From Mangrovimicrobium sp033283325 (GTDB taxonomy: Bacteria > Pseudomonadota > Gammaproteobacteria > Pseudomonadales > Halieaceae), in NCBI GenBank assembly GCA_033283325.1, contig JAWMQO010000003.1, positions 496,001 to 560,000 of the forward strand: a stretch of 64,000 bases of DNA. Direction: 5' to 3'. The notes beneath the pieces are model-generated. The model made no database searches and had not been told where the DNA came from. It saw nothing but the letters and a program-made list of their open reading frames with translations. This document shows, piece by piece, positions 30,853 through 39,863 of this stretch (within the stretch, counting starts at the first letter, position 1; every line of letters starts with the position of its first letter). The translations under genes were made by a program, and so were the position numbers.

Positions 30853-31512
30853 ATGAAAACCCGTGATCGCATCCTGCACACGAGCCTGGCCCTGTTCAAC
30901 CACGAAGGCGAGGAGCACACCACGACCATCGATATCGCCAACGAGCTGGATATCAGCCCGGGGAATCTCTACTACCACTTCAAGGGCAAGGACCAGATCA
31001 TTGCCGAACTCTACCACCAGTACCACACGGCGCTCTCCAGCACCCTGCGCGCCCCGGTCCAGCAACCCCTGAGCGAGGACTCACGCAACGTCGAGCAGAA
31101 CTGGTACTACCTCTATGTGCTGCTCGAGGACATGTACCAGTACCGGTTTTTCTACCACAACCTGACCAACATCCTGCAGCGCTACCCGGACATCCGCCGC
31201 CACTTCCGGCGCCTGGTGGAGCTCAAGCACTCCGCGCTCAACGCCATCTGCGAGACCCTGATGCAGCAGGCGGTCATCGACACCGGCGAGGAGCGCCTGC
31301 AGGGCCTGGTGGAAAACCTCACCCTGCACCTCACCTTTTGGCTCAGCTACGACCATCTCCTGCACAAGGACCGCGACCCCGCCATCACCATCCACCAGGG
31401 CGTGCTGCAGCTGCTGACGATGATCGCCCCCTACCTCGGTGACGACCAGCTGGCCTTCTACCGGGATTGCCAGGACATTTACGCCAGCATGCTTGCAAGC
31501 CAGGCGCCCTGA
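30853..31512 (+). CDS. phaD: TetR-family regulator, PhaD-like
   Basis: 219 aa. The N-terminus MKTRDRILHTSLALFNHEGE...TTIDIANELDISPGNLYYHFKGKD is very close to the start of Pseudomonas PhaD (as I recall it), with the helix-turn-helix at about residues 24-46. The C-terminal all-helical ligand domain includes DMYQYRFFYHNLTNILQRYP, also typical of PhaD. PhaD activates pha genes in response to an acyl-CoA-type ligand. It is directly downstream of the PhaF-type gene, supporting the name. The phaC synthases expected in a full pha cluster are not in this window. Confidence 0.82.
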   Translation: MKTRDRILHTSLALFNHEGEEHTTTIDIANELDISPGNLYYHFKGKDQIIAELYHQYHTALSSTLRAPVQQPLSEDSRNVEQNWYYLYVLLEDMYQYRFFYHNLTNILQRYPDIRRHFRRLVELKHSALNAICETLMQQAVIDTGEERLQGLVENLTLHLTFWLSYDHLLHKDRDPAITIHQGVLQLLTMIAPYLGDDQLAFYRDCQDIYASMLASQAP

Positions 31513-31534
31513 CTGAAAGGCCATCCCTGCGCGG

Positions 31535-32176
31535 CTAGCCCTGCAGCAGAATTACATCGGCGCCAACGAACTCCACGCCGGCACCGTGCTCGCGGGCCCA
31601 CCAGCGCCAGGTCTGCTCGCTGAAGAAACACACGTGGGTCGGGTCGTTCTTGTAATGCCAACTGGCGAAGGCCTGTTGATCGCGGACCAGCTTGGTCATC
31701 ACCCCGATCATTCCGCCCGGCTCCAACATCCCCCAGAACCGCTCCAGCTCCTCGCCGGGATGGTACAGGTGCTCCACCACCTCCGTCGCAGTGATGAAGC
31801 GGTAGCGCTGCTCCAGCACCGCCCGCTGTGGAAAATAGAAAGGATCGTAGAGGGCGACCCGGTGGCCCGCCTCCTCCAGCATTGCCGCCAGCGCGGGGCC
31901 CGGGCCGCAACCGAAGTCCAGGCCAGTGGACCCCGCAGGCAGGCGTTGCAGCAGGGGGCGGGCGAGGCGGCTGAGGAATTGCCGATAGCCGGGGTCGTCC
32001 AGCGTATTCTGGTGCAAGTCGTACTCGGCTTTTTCCGCTTCGGCCGAAAGGTGGAAATCGGGCGGTACGAACACCAGCGTACAGTGCCCGCATAGCAGGT
32101 AGGCACGCCGCCGGTCGCGATGATAAGGCGTGTTCTGCGTCGACCCGCACAGCGGGCAATGCAAGCCTGAATTCAT
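31535..32176 (-). CDS. Class I SAM-dependent methyltransferase with N-terminal zinc ribbon
   Basis: 213 aa. Cys pairs CPLCGS (residues 7-10) and CGHC (29-32) form a likely zinc ribbon, followed by a methyltransferase core: LDFGCGPGPALAAMLEEAGH (motif I, about 86-105), VALYDPFYF, then TEVVEHLYHPGEELERFWGMLEPGG. This 'zinc ribbon plus Methyltransf_23' form is common and its substrate is generally unknown. It is convergent with phaD (22 bp between stops) and divergent from the peroxiredoxin gene (48 bp between starts). Confidence 0.85.
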   Translation of the reverse strand: MNSGLHCPLCGSTQNTPYHRDRRRAYLLCGHCTLVFVPPDFHLSAEAEKAEYDLHQNTLDDPGYRQFLSRLARPLLQRLPAGSTGLDFGCGPGPALAAMLEEAGHRVALYDPFYFPQRAVLEQRYRFITATEVVEHLYHPGEELERFWGMLEPGGMIGVMTKLVRDQQAFASWHYKNDPTHVCFFSEQTWRWWAREHGAGVEFVGADVILLQG

Positions 32177-32224
32177 CTGCTATAGTCCACCTTCACTTCC
32201 ACCCACTCGTTACAGGAGTACGCC

Positions 32225-32704
32225 ATGACCGTAAAAGTCGGCGATAAAATCCCCGCAGCCACCCTCAAGACGATGACTGCAGAAGGTCCTCAGGATATCA
32301 GCACCGAGGAAATCTTCGGTGGCAAGAAAGTCATCCTGTTCGCCGTTCCCGGCGCCTTCACCCCCGGCTGCTCCAACACCCACCTGCCCGGCTACGTCGT
32401 GAACGCCGACAAGATCAAGGCCGCCGGCGTCGACACCATCGCCTGCCTGGCAGTCAACGACGCATTCGTGATGGGTGCCTGGGGCAAGGCCCAGAACGCA
32501 GATGAACTGTTGATGCTGGCAGACGGCATGGGTGAATTCACCGCCGCCCTCGGCCTGGAACTCGACGCCAGCGGCTTCGGCCTCGGCACTCGCAGCCAGC
32601 GCTACGCCCTGATTGCCGAGGACGGTGTGATCACTCACCTCAACGTCGAGCCCGGCCCAGGTATCGATGTCAGCTCAGCCGAAACCATGATGGAACTGCT
32701 GTAA
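32225..32704 (+). CDS. Peroxiredoxin, Prx5 type
   Basis: 159 aa; AGGAG precedes the ATG. The active site PGAFTPGCSNTHLPG places the peroxidatic cysteine at residue 49, with Thr46 of the conserved P-x3-T-x2-C. A second cysteine (Cys74) is present. Prx5-type enzymes reduce hydrogen and alkyl peroxides with thioredoxin, glutaredoxin or glutathione in the cytoplasm. No glutaredoxin domain is fused. The gene is followed by REP-type repeats. Confidence 0.92.
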   Translation: MTVKVGDKIPAATLKTMTAEGPQDISTEEIFGGKKVILFAVPGAFTPGCSNTHLPGYVVNADKIKAAGVDTIACLAVNDAFVMGAWGKAQNADELLMLADGMGEFTAALGLELDASGFGLGTRSQRYALIAEDGVITHLNVEPGPGIDVSSAETMMELL

Positions 32705-32709
32705 GCGCG

Positions 32710-32825
32710 TCGCCCACGCAGTGGGCTCCCACAGACCTCAGCCGCTGTGGGAGCTCGCTCCGCGAGCGATACCCCCGGTGGAACCTGCACCAATCCTGCA
32801 TCGCCCACAGAGTGGGCTCCTACAG
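32710..32825. repeat. Three REP-type elements (two direct, one inverted)
   Basis: Copies at 32710-32734 and 32801-32825 (plus) and 32744-32770 (minus) share the pattern TCGC, 4-bp stem, 3-nt loop, stem complement, GCTCCYACAG. The stem is CCAC/GTGG in two copies and TCGC/GCGA in the third, a compensatory change. The first two copies face each other and could fold as a REPIN. They resemble the REP families of Pseudomonas, which are moved by RAYT transposases. They lie between the convergent peroxiredoxin and transporter genes. Confidence 0.8.
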
Positions 32826-32846
32826 GGTGCTGCCTCACCCGGCCGA

Positions 32847-34217
32847 TCAGGTCAGGCTTAAATAGCACAATACGCTGATCACCGCAGCGCCCAGCAGGTT
32901 CAGCACCACCCCCTCCCGCGCCATGCGCGCCGTGCTGAGCTGGCCGCTGCCGAAAACCACCGAATTCGGCGCGGTAGCCACCGGCAGCATGAAGGCACAG
33001 CTGGCGCTCATCGCCGCCGGCACCATCAGCACCTCCGGCTCGATACCCATCCCCAGGCCCACTGCCGCGAGAATCGGCATCAGCAGGGTCGTGCTGGCGG
33101 TATTGGAAGTGGTTTCCGTCATAAAGGTCACCACCAGGGCCACCAGCAAAATCAGTAAATAGAGGTGAACCCCGGAAACGTCACTGAATACCCCACCCAC
33201 CAGCTCACTCAGGCCCGAATTGATAAAACCCTTCGCCAGGCAGATACCGCCTCCGAACAGCAGCAATGTACCCCAGGGAATTTCCGACGCCCGCTCCCAC
33301 TCCAGCAGGCGCCCGCCCCGGCCATTGGGCAGCAGGAACAGCAGTATCACCGCCAACAGCGCCACCGAAGCGTCACTGGCCTGGGGCAGGTCCAGCCAGG
33401 CACGCCAGCCGCCAAAAGGCTCCACCCGGGTAATCCAGGCGAGCGCGGTCAACAGGAAAACCGCCAGCACCCGCTTCTCCTCCGCGCGCCACGCACCCAC
33501 ATGCGGCAACTCCACCGCCACCGAACCCCGCAGGCCCCGGGTCAGGTAGAGCGCCATCAGCGGAATCATCACCACCACCACCGGTACACCCCAGAGCATC
33601 CACTGGGTGAAACTGATACTGCGCCCGGTACTTTCCTGGAAGACCTGCATGAAGATCAGGTTCGGCGGCGTACCGATAGGCGTGCCGATACCACCGACAC
33701 TCGCCGAGTAGGCCAGCCCCAGCAGGAGCGGCGCCACCATGCGCTGCTTGTCCGGACTGGCCTCCAGCACCGCCAGCGCCACCGGCAGCAACATCAGCGT
33801 CGTGGCCGTATTGGAGATCCACATACTCAGCGCCGCCGAGGCCACCATGAAACCCATCACCAGCCCGGTGGCACTGTGGCTGCCAAACACCCGTACCATC
33901 GCCAGCGCCATGCGCCGGTGGGCACCCGACTGCTCCATCGCCTTGGACAAAAGAAAACCACCGAGCAACAGCAATATAATCGGCGAGCCATAGGCCTGCC
34001 CCACCTCCGCCGGCGTCAAGACACCGAACAAAGGCAGCAGCGCCAGCGGCAACAGGGACGTCGCCGGGATCGGAATCGGCTCGAACACCCACCAGATGAC
34101 ACAGAGCACCGCCAGAGCCGCGACAAAGGCAACGTGCCCACCCTGCCCGGCGGCAGACATCGCCATCCCCGTCACTATCGCCAGTACCAGCCCGGCCCAA
34201 GTCGCCCATTGACGCAT
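32847..34217 (-). CDS. SLC13/DASS-family anion (dicarboxylate) transporter
   Basis: 456 aa from the ATG at 34215-34217; GGAG lies nine bases upstream, better than an in-frame TTG nine bases earlier. About 12 hydrophobic segments. Family signatures: PIPATSLLPLALLPLFGVL, MWISNTATTLMLLPVAL (first SNT, about residue 135) and TETTSNTASTTLLMPILA (second SNT, about 370). Such carriers move citrate, succinate, sulfate or similar anions, usually with Na+. The exact substrate cannot be set from sequence. It is divergent from moaA, with element A1 between. Confidence 0.88.
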   Translation of the reverse strand: MRQWATWAGLVLAIVTGMAMSAAGQGGHVAFVAALAVLCVIWWVFEPIPIPATSLLPLALLPLFGVLTPAEVGQAYGSPIILLLLGGFLLSKAMEQSGAHRRMALAMVRVFGSHSATGLVMGFMVASAALSMWISNTATTLMLLPVALAVLEASPDKQRMVAPLLLGLAYSASVGGIGTPIGTPPNLIFMQVFQESTGRSISFTQWMLWGVPVVVVMIPLMALYLTRGLRGSVAVELPHVGAWRAEEKRVLAVFLLTALAWITRVEPFGGWRAWLDLPQASDASVALLAVILLFLLPNGRGGRLLEWERASEIPWGTLLLFGGGICLAKGFINSGLSELVGGVFSDVSGVHLYLLILLVALVVTFMTETTSNTASTTLLMPILAAVGLGMGIEPEVLMVPAAMSASCAFMLPVATAPNSVVFGSGQLSTARMAREGVVLNLLGAAVISVLCYLSLT

Positions 34218-34350
34218 TGTTTTCAACTCCCCCAGCGCGCAATCCCCTGATAGCGCAACCTAGATGCTGTCGCAGCAGCGCAAAAGTGTAAAGCCCGCAT
34301 GAGTTCCAGAAGAAAGGCTACCACCGCACTTGGACACTGCATCGTCGTGA

Positions 34351-34466
34351 GGCCTGAGACGAATCGCACCTGCTGAAACCGTAAGGCGACAGGACGTCGC
34401 CGCCCGAGCCTGCACAGGGATGTGCGCTTTTTGGCGTGTTTCAGCAGGTGCGATTCGTCTCAGGCC
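34351..34466. repeat. Fold-back element A1: conserved 58-bp core in 29-bp perfect inverted arms
   Basis: Left arm 34351-34379 (GGCCTGAGACGAATCGCACC and on to GAAAC) is the exact reverse complement of right arm 34438-34466. The 58-bp core (34380-34437) is shared with element A2 at 49138-49195 (52 of 58 identical) and holds three hairpins: GGCGAC-AGGAC-GTCGCC, GCACA-GGGA-TGTGC and one near CGCTTTTTGGCG. The arms have no similarity to the A2 arms. There is no T-tract after the arm, so it is not a normal terminator. The rest of the 340-bp gap between the transporter and moaA starts shows nothing else clear. Confidence 0.85.
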
Positions 34467-34557
34467 GCTGGGCTGGCTCCAGTGCAGTTAATTTTCCGTA
34501 ATCAGGCCAGTTAGGAGCATGCTGGAAACCACACGCCACGGAGAATAAACTGGCGAA

Positions 34558-35565
34558 ATGACTGCCGTAATGCCCACAACGCTAGTAGACCGCTTCAACC
34601 GCCAGGTGAACTACGTCCGCCTGTCGGTCACCGACCGCTGCGACTTCCGCTGCGTCTACTGCATGGCCGAAGACATGGAATTCGCCCCCAAGAGCGAGGT
34701 CCTGAGCCTCGAGGAGCTCTACCAGGTCGCCCGCGCCTTCAGCGAACTCGGCGTCGAAAAAATCCGCCTCACCGGCGGCGAACCCCTGATCCGCAACAAC
34801 GTCATGTCACTGGTGGAACGCCTCGGTGAACTGCCCGGCCTGAACCAGCTCGCAGTGACCACCAACGGCTCCCAGTTGCAGCGCCTGGCGCCGGCCCTGA
34901 AACAGGCTGGCGTGCAGCGCATCAACGTCAGCCTGGACAGCCTCAACCCGCGCAAATTCCGCCACCTGACCCGGTACGGCAATCTCGACCAGGTCATCGC
35001 CGGCATCGACGCCGCGCTGGCAGAGGGCTTCAGGGTCAAGCTCAACGCCGTCATCCTCAAAGGCCGCAACGAGGACGAAGCTGTCGACCTGGTGCGCTTC
35101 GCCCGGGAACGCCACTGTGATATCTCCTTCATCGAGGAAATGCCGCTGGGCCAGATCGACGAACACGACCGCGCCCTGACTCTCTGCAGTAGCGAGGAAC
35201 TGCGCACGCTGATCGGCGCCGCCTTCCCGCTGGAAGCCGCCGGCGACCCCGGCGGCAGCGCCGGACCCTCGCGCTATTACCGCATGGCCGACAGCAGTAC
35301 GCAGGTGGGGTTCATCTCACCCCACAGCGCCAATTTCTGCCACCTGTGCAACCGGGTGCGGGTGACCGTCGAAGGCCGCCTCCTCCTGTGCCTGGGCAAT
35401 GAACATTCGGTAGACCTGCGCGCCATATTGCGTGCGCCGGACTACAGCCTGGACAAGCTCAAGTGGGCCATCGTCGAAGCCATGGCGATCAAGCCGGAAC
35501 GACACCATTTCGACAACGCCCAGGAAGCCCAGATTCTCCGCTTCATGAACGCCACCGGCGGCTGA
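34558..35565 (+). CDS. moaA: GTP 3',8-cyclase (molybdenum cofactor biosynthesis)
   Basis: 335 aa. Radical-SAM cluster at Cys28, Cys32 and Cys35 (RCDFRCVYCM); second 4Fe-4S site in the C-terminal half as FCHLC followed by a cysteine 14 residues later (LLLCLG); the protein ends in Gly-Gly, as needed in MoaA. It converts GTP to 3',8-cyclo-GTP with MoaC as next step. GGAGAA is 12 bases before the ATG; an in-frame ATG 12 bp later is possible. moaC, moaD and moaE are not nearby. Confidence 0.95.
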   Translation: MTAVMPTTLVDRFNRQVNYVRLSVTDRCDFRCVYCMAEDMEFAPKSEVLSLEELYQVARAFSELGVEKIRLTGGEPLIRNNVMSLVERLGELPGLNQLAVTTNGSQLQRLAPALKQAGVQRINVSLDSLNPRKFRHLTRYGNLDQVIAGIDAALAEGFRVKLNAVILKGRNEDEAVDLVRFARERHCDISFIEEMPLGQIDEHDRALTLCSSEELRTLIGAAFPLEAAGDPGGSAGPSRYYRMADSSTQVGFISPHSANFCHLCNRVRVTVEGRLLLCLGNEHSVDLRAILRAPDYSLDKLKWAIVEAMAIKPERHHFDNAQEAQILRFMNATGG

Positions 35566-35599
35566 ACGTCCCGCGCCCGCCGAGAAGGAAAACGACAAA

Positions 35600-36541
35600 G
35601 TGAAAACCAACGATTTCCCCCAGCTCGCATCCGTCGCGGCTATCCAGGAGGGCTTCGAATCCATCGGCTATATCTGTTCGGACAGTATCGCCACCGCCGT
35701 CTACCTTGCCTCCCACCTGCGCAAGCCGGTACTGGTGGAGGGGCCACCCGGCGTCGGCAAGACCGAACTGGCCAAGACCTGCGCCCAGTTGCTCGAGGTG
35801 CCGCTGGTCCGCCTGCAGTGCTACGAGGGGCTGGACGAGAGCAAGGCCCTGTACGAGTGGAAGTACAGCAAGCAGTTGCTCTACACCCAGGTACTGAAGG
35901 AAAAACTCGGCGACCTGCTGCAGGGCGCCCACGACCTCGCCGAATCGGTGGAGCGGCTGCACCAGTTCGGGGATATCTTCTACTCCGAGGAATTCCTCGA
36001 GCCGCGGCCGCTGCTCAGCGCCATGCAGCAGGAGCAGGGCGCGGTCCTGCTGATCGACGAGGTGGACAAGTCCGACTACGAGTTCGAGGCCCTGCTGCTG
36101 GAGATACTCTCGGACTACCAGGTCTCCATCCCGGAAATCGGCACCGTCAAGGCCCGCAGCGCGCCGATGGTCTTCCTCACCAGCAACAATACCCGGGACA
36201 TCTCCGACGCCCTCAAGCGCCGCTGCCTGCACCTCTACATCCCCTTCCCCAGTGTCGCCCTGGAAGAGCGCATCGTACGCAGCCGGGTGCCCGACATCGA
36301 CGCCGAGCTGCGCCACCAGCTGGTGGCCTTCGTCCACAGCCTGCGCGGCCTGGACCTGAAAAAACTCCCCGCCATCTCGGAGACCATCGACTGGGCCCGC
36401 TCGCTGCTCCTGCTGCACGCGGGCAAACTGGACGAAGCCCTGGTCCGCGACACCCTCAATGTACTGCTCAAATTCGAGGACGACATGGAATCCGCCAGCG
36501 CCGAACTGCCCACCCTGCTGCGCGAGGCCCGCGGCGACTGA
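35600..36541 (+). CDS. MoxR-family AAA+ ATPase
   Basis: 313 aa with a GTG start (AAGGA upstream). Walker A GPPGVGKT at residues 48-55, Walker B VLLIDEVDKS at about 149-158, sensor 1 LTSNNTRD and an arginine-finger segment ALKRRCLHLYIPFP. MoxR ATPases act as chaperones with a von Willebrand factor A partner in maturing or activating enzyme complexes; the close relative CoxD matures CO dehydrogenase. The next gene, three bases later, encodes the VWA partner. Whether its client is a molybdenum enzyme, as the moaA neighbour might hint, is a guess. Confidence 0.88.
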   Translation: MKTNDFPQLASVAAIQEGFESIGYICSDSIATAVYLASHLRKPVLVEGPPGVGKTELAKTCAQLLEVPLVRLQCYEGLDESKALYEWKYSKQLLYTQVLKEKLGDLLQGAHDLAESVERLHQFGDIFYSEEFLEPRPLLSAMQQEQGAVLLIDEVDKSDYEFEALLLEILSDYQVSIPEIGTVKARSAPMVFLTSNNTRDISDALKRRCLHLYIPFPSVALEERIVRSRVPDIDAELRHQLVAFVHSLRGLDLKKLPAISETIDWARSLLLLHAGKLDEALVRDTLNVLLKFEDDMESASAELPTLLREARGD

Positions 36542-36544
36542 GCC

Positions 36545-37951
36545 ATGCCCGACAGCCTGGTCAGCTTCATCCGCATCCTGCGCTCGCATAATTTGCCGAT
36601 CTCCCCGGCGGAAACCCTGGACGCGGTACGTATCGCCGCGCTGCTGGGCTACGAGGACAAACAGCGGCTGCGGGACGGCCTCGGCATGGCACTGGCGAAG
36701 GGCGATGCAGAGCGGACCCAGTTCGATATCTGCTTCGACCGCTTCTTCAACCCGCACAAGGAAGCCCCGGCCCTGAACACCGAGCTGGTTGCCGCGAGCA
36801 CCGCCCAGGCCATGCCGACACAGGGCCGCGGCGCTGGCGGCGGCAGCCGCTCCCCGGTACTGCAGCAGGCGGCCGCTGAAGACCCGGCGACTGCGGCCCT
36901 GCTGGAGACGCCCCTGCTCGAGGCCTTGCTTGGCGGGGATCACAACGCCCTCGCGGTGGCTATCAGCGAAGCCAGCCAGCGCGCGGGGCTCCCCGAGATA
37001 CGCCTGTTCACCCAGAAGGGCTTGTACCGCCGACGCATACTCGCGGCGCTGGGCGAGGAGCAACTGCGCGCCGGAATCGCCCGACTGGAAAACCGGGGCA
37101 GTCCGGCGCAGGAAGAGCTGAAGCAGTATCGCGACCTCTTGCGGGCACAGGTCGGCGATTTCATCGACCAGCAGTACCTGCTCCACGCGGAAGGCAAGAA
37201 CAAGCGCCTGATCGAGGATATGCTCATGCAGACGCGCCTGAGCAATATCGAGTCCGGCTACATGGACCGGATGGAAGAGATGGTGCGCCGGATGGCGAAA
37301 AAACTCGCCGCCCGTTACGCCCCGCGCAAGCGCAGCGCACAGCGCGGGCAACTGGACGTGCGCCGCACCCTCAATCGCGGCATCGCCCACGACGGCCTGA
37401 TGTTCGAGCTGCGCTGGCGCCGTATCCGCCGCGAACGCCCCCAGGTCTTCGCCCTGTGCGACGTGAGCGGTTCCGTCGCCTCCTACTCCCGCTTTCTGCT
37501 CCTGTTCCTCTACAGCCTGCAGGATGTGCTGCCCCGTGTGCGCAGCTTCGCCTTCTCCAACCGGCTCGGCGAAATCAGCGATCTCTTCGCCACCCACCCG
37601 CCGGAAAAAGCGATCGAGATCGCCCAGCACTCCTTCGGCGGCGCTACCGACTACGGCAATTCGCTGCAGGACTTCGTCAACCTCGCCTTCGACGACGTGC
37701 GCAGCGGCTCCACCATCATCATCCTCGGCGACGCCCGCAACAACTACGGCGCCGCCCGCCTGGACCTGCTGCAAAAACTCTATCGCCGCGCCAATCGCGT
37801 CATCTGGCTGAACCCGGAATCGAAAATTAACTGGAAAACTGGCGATTCCGAGATGATTCGCTACCGCAGCGCCTGTCATTTCACCGCCGAATGCAATAAT
37901 CTCAAACAGTTGGAGAGGCTGATCGAACAACTGCTGAAGAGCGTCCGCTAG
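36545..37951 (+). CDS. VWA domain-containing protein, CoxE-like partner of MoxR
   Basis: 468 aa. The C-terminal third is a von Willebrand A domain with the metal site DVSGS at about residue 306, followed by YSRFLLLFLYSLQDVLPRVRSFAFSNRL and GATDYGNSL and ILGDARNNYG. The N-terminal part (DSLVSFIRILRSHNLPISPAET and FDRFF) is as in CoxE-type proteins. An Ala/Gly-rich linker lies at about 80-110. Start three bases after the MoxR stop, so the two are one unit. Together they would form a MoxR-VWA chaperone pair. Confidence 0.85.
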   Translation: MPDSLVSFIRILRSHNLPISPAETLDAVRIAALLGYEDKQRLRDGLGMALAKGDAERTQFDICFDRFFNPHKEAPALNTELVAASTAQAMPTQGRGAGGGSRSPVLQQAAAEDPATAALLETPLLEALLGGDHNALAVAISEASQRAGLPEIRLFTQKGLYRRRILAALGEEQLRAGIARLENRGSPAQEELKQYRDLLRAQVGDFIDQQYLLHAEGKNKRLIEDMLMQTRLSNIESGYMDRMEEMVRRMAKKLAARYAPRKRSAQRGQLDVRRTLNRGIAHDGLMFELRWRRIRRERPQVFALCDVSGSVASYSRFLLLFLYSLQDVLPRVRSFAFSNRLGEISDLFATHPPEKAIEIAQHSFGGATDYGNSLQDFVNLAFDDVRSGSTIIILGDARNNYGAARLDLLQKLYRRANRVIWLNPESKINWKTGDSEMIRYRSACHFTAECNNLKQLERLIEQLLKSVR

Positions 37952-37956
37952 ATGCC

Positions 37957-38163
37957 ATGACCAATGCCTGCAAGGATTGTAGCTACCGCGGCAGCAAAAG
38001 CGGTCCCTCTGGCGAATGCCCCGCCTGTGGTTCATTCAAGTTCGCGCCCGTCAACGGACAACCCGTGGACGAGGTCAAGCCCGGCGCGAAATTCCAACGT
38101 ATCGCACTCGTCACATCGTGGACGGTGCTGCTGTTTTTGATACTGCTCAAGATTTTTGAATGA
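37957..38163 (+). CDS. Small zinc-ribbon membrane protein, unknown function
   Basis: 68 aa. Two Cys pairs (CKDC at 5-8, CPAC at 21-24) make a rubredoxin-like or zinc-ribbon knuckle. The last 20 residues are one hydrophobic helix (IALVTSWTVLLFLILLKIF), so the ribbon would face the cytoplasm with the tail in the membrane. It starts five bases after the VWA gene and its stop overlaps the next start (ATGA), so it is embedded in the operon. I recognise no named family. Confidence 0.65.
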   Translation: MTNACKDCSYRGSKSGPSGECPACGSFKFAPVNGQPVDEVKPGAKFQRIALVTSWTVLLFLILLKIFE

Positions 38164-39863
38164 CCCTGACTCCCGACATGTTCCCGCTCACGGTTTCGGT
38201 GCGCGACACGGTGCTGAAGCGCTTCACCCATCCGGAGAGCCTGCTGCAGGGAGCGCAGCACATGGATCCGCAGGAGCTATCCGACTACCTCCTGGCCTGC
38301 GGTGACACCAGCCTCTCGCCACTGGATGCCGTGTTGCAGCGCGCCGATGAACTGGGCGATCCGACCCTTCCCGCGCCGTCGGCAAGTGCCTTGCTCGCCT
38401 GGGTGGGTGCGGCGTTCAGTAGCTGGGAGAGGGATTTCCCCCTCGACCCCGCCATCCGCGGCGAGTTGCGCAAGCTCAAAGCCACTGTCGCCCGGGCCGC
38501 GCTGAGCGACCCCGCTTTCACCACCCCGGGGGCCCATCCCGCCCATCAACTACTCGACGCACTGCACGCCGCGGCGATCGGCTGGCAGGAAGACCTCGGG
38601 CGCAGTGGCGACAGCGTGCTCAAGCTTCTGCAGGACACCTCCGCGAGCCTCACGGACAGCAGTCAACTGGGTGCAGCGCCGCAAATTCAGCTGCAGCTGG
38701 AAGCCGCGATTGAATCAGCCCGCCGCCTGGATGATCGCAATACCCGCATGTGCCAGCGCGCGGCGGATGTTGAAAGGGCAAAACTGCGCAGCGAACATGC
38801 CCGGGACAGCGCGGCAAGCGCGATAAACGAGGCCCTGGCCCGCGCGCCGCTGCCCGGGGCGTGCGGCGAGTTCCTGCGCGGCCCCTGGTTCGAGAGTGCA
38901 CAGCTGGTACTGCTGAAGTTCGGTCTCAATTCCGGCGAATGGCAGGCGATGCAGGCCAGCACCCTGAAACTGGTCGAATCCCTGGGGCCGACGCAGGGAG
39001 CGCCCACGGACGATCTCGAGGCCTCTGCTTCCGCCATTCGCAAGTCGCTGGAGCGCTGGCTGCTGAGCCTGCAACATCAGCCGGACGCCCCGCGCGGGAC
39101 GCTCGGTGAACTGGAATACCTGCTGCTGCGAGCGCTGGGCGGACAAAGCATAGAGCGCTCGCCGCAATTGCCCATCGAAATTCCGGGCCGCCCCGAAGGC
39201 GGGCGGGCGCCGACCCGCCTGCCCGCAGAAATCGCGGTGGGGAGCTGGCTGCTGGTGCGCAGCGGCGCGGGCGCGCCACAGCGGATGCAGGTGATCCTGC
39301 GCCAGGACGAACGACAACAATTGATGCTGTGCCGGCACTCCGGGCTGCAGACGAAGAGCATGCACTTCAGCGACTTCCTCAGCCTGCTGCGCGAGAAACG
39401 CGTAGCGCTGCTACCTTCGGGTGCCAGCTTCAGCCGCGCGCTGGCCAGCACGGCGGGCGTCAAGGCTCCGGCAGCCGACGAGACCGGCGCCGGGGCCGCG
39501 CGGCCCGCCCCGGCACCCAAGTCCGATAAAACCGCTGCGCAGGCGCCGCGCAAAGTCGCGGAGCAGGATGCCGGGGTTACGGCTGCCGGGGAGCCACTGC
39601 CGCTGCCGCCACTGGGCAGCTGGCTGGGCTTCCACGACGTCGACCCGCCTCTGCTGGCAAGGCTGGCGATGCACGATGCGGTGCGCGGACTGCTGATTCT
39701 GGTCAACCGCAAAGGCATGGAGATTCGCCGCCTGGAGGAAGCGCAGTACATCTCACTGGTGCAGGAAGGCATGATCGACTTACTGGAAACGCGCTCGAAT
39801 TTCCGCCAGGAAGTGGAGCGAGCGCGTCGCCGAATGCAACGGCATGAACAATCGCAACAATGA
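38160..39863 (+). CDS. DUF1631 family protein
   Basis: 567 aa, shorter than the usual 700 or so. The DUF1631 signature ARAALSDPAFTTPGAHPAHQLLDALHAAAIGW is near residues 115-146. A low-complexity Ala/Pro/Lys linker lies at about 425-475, then a C-terminal block (PLPPLGSWLGFHDVDPPLLARLAMHD...LLILVNRKGMEIRRL) also found in the family. Function unknown. The start overlaps the preceding stop and the stop overlaps the PilZ gene (ATGA), so the DUF1631 and PilZ proteins are translationally coupled, which suggests a link to c-di-GMP signalling. Confidence 0.75.
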   Translation: MTLTPDMFPLTVSVRDTVLKRFTHPESLLQGAQHMDPQELSDYLLACGDTSLSPLDAVLQRADELGDPTLPAPSASALLAWVGAAFSSWERDFPLDPAIRGELRKLKATVARAALSDPAFTTPGAHPAHQLLDALHAAAIGWQEDLGRSGDSVLKLLQDTSASLTDSSQLGAAPQIQLQLEAAIESARRLDDRNTRMCQRAADVERAKLRSEHARDSAASAINEALARAPLPGACGEFLRGPWFESAQLVLLKFGLNSGEWQAMQASTLKLVESLGPTQGAPTDDLEASASAIRKSLERWLLSLQHQPDAPRGTLGELEYLLLRALGGQSIERSPQLPIEIPGRPEGGRAPTRLPAEIAVGSWLLVRSGAGAPQRMQVILRQDERQQLMLCRHSGLQTKSMHFSDFLSLLREKRVALLPSGASFSRALASTAGVKAPAADETGAGAARPAPAPKSDKTAAQAPRKVAEQDAGVTAAGEPLPLPPLGSWLGFHDVDPPLLARLAMHDAVRGLLILVNRKGMEIRRLEEAQYISLVQEGMIDLLETRSNFRQEVERARRRMQRHEQSQQ

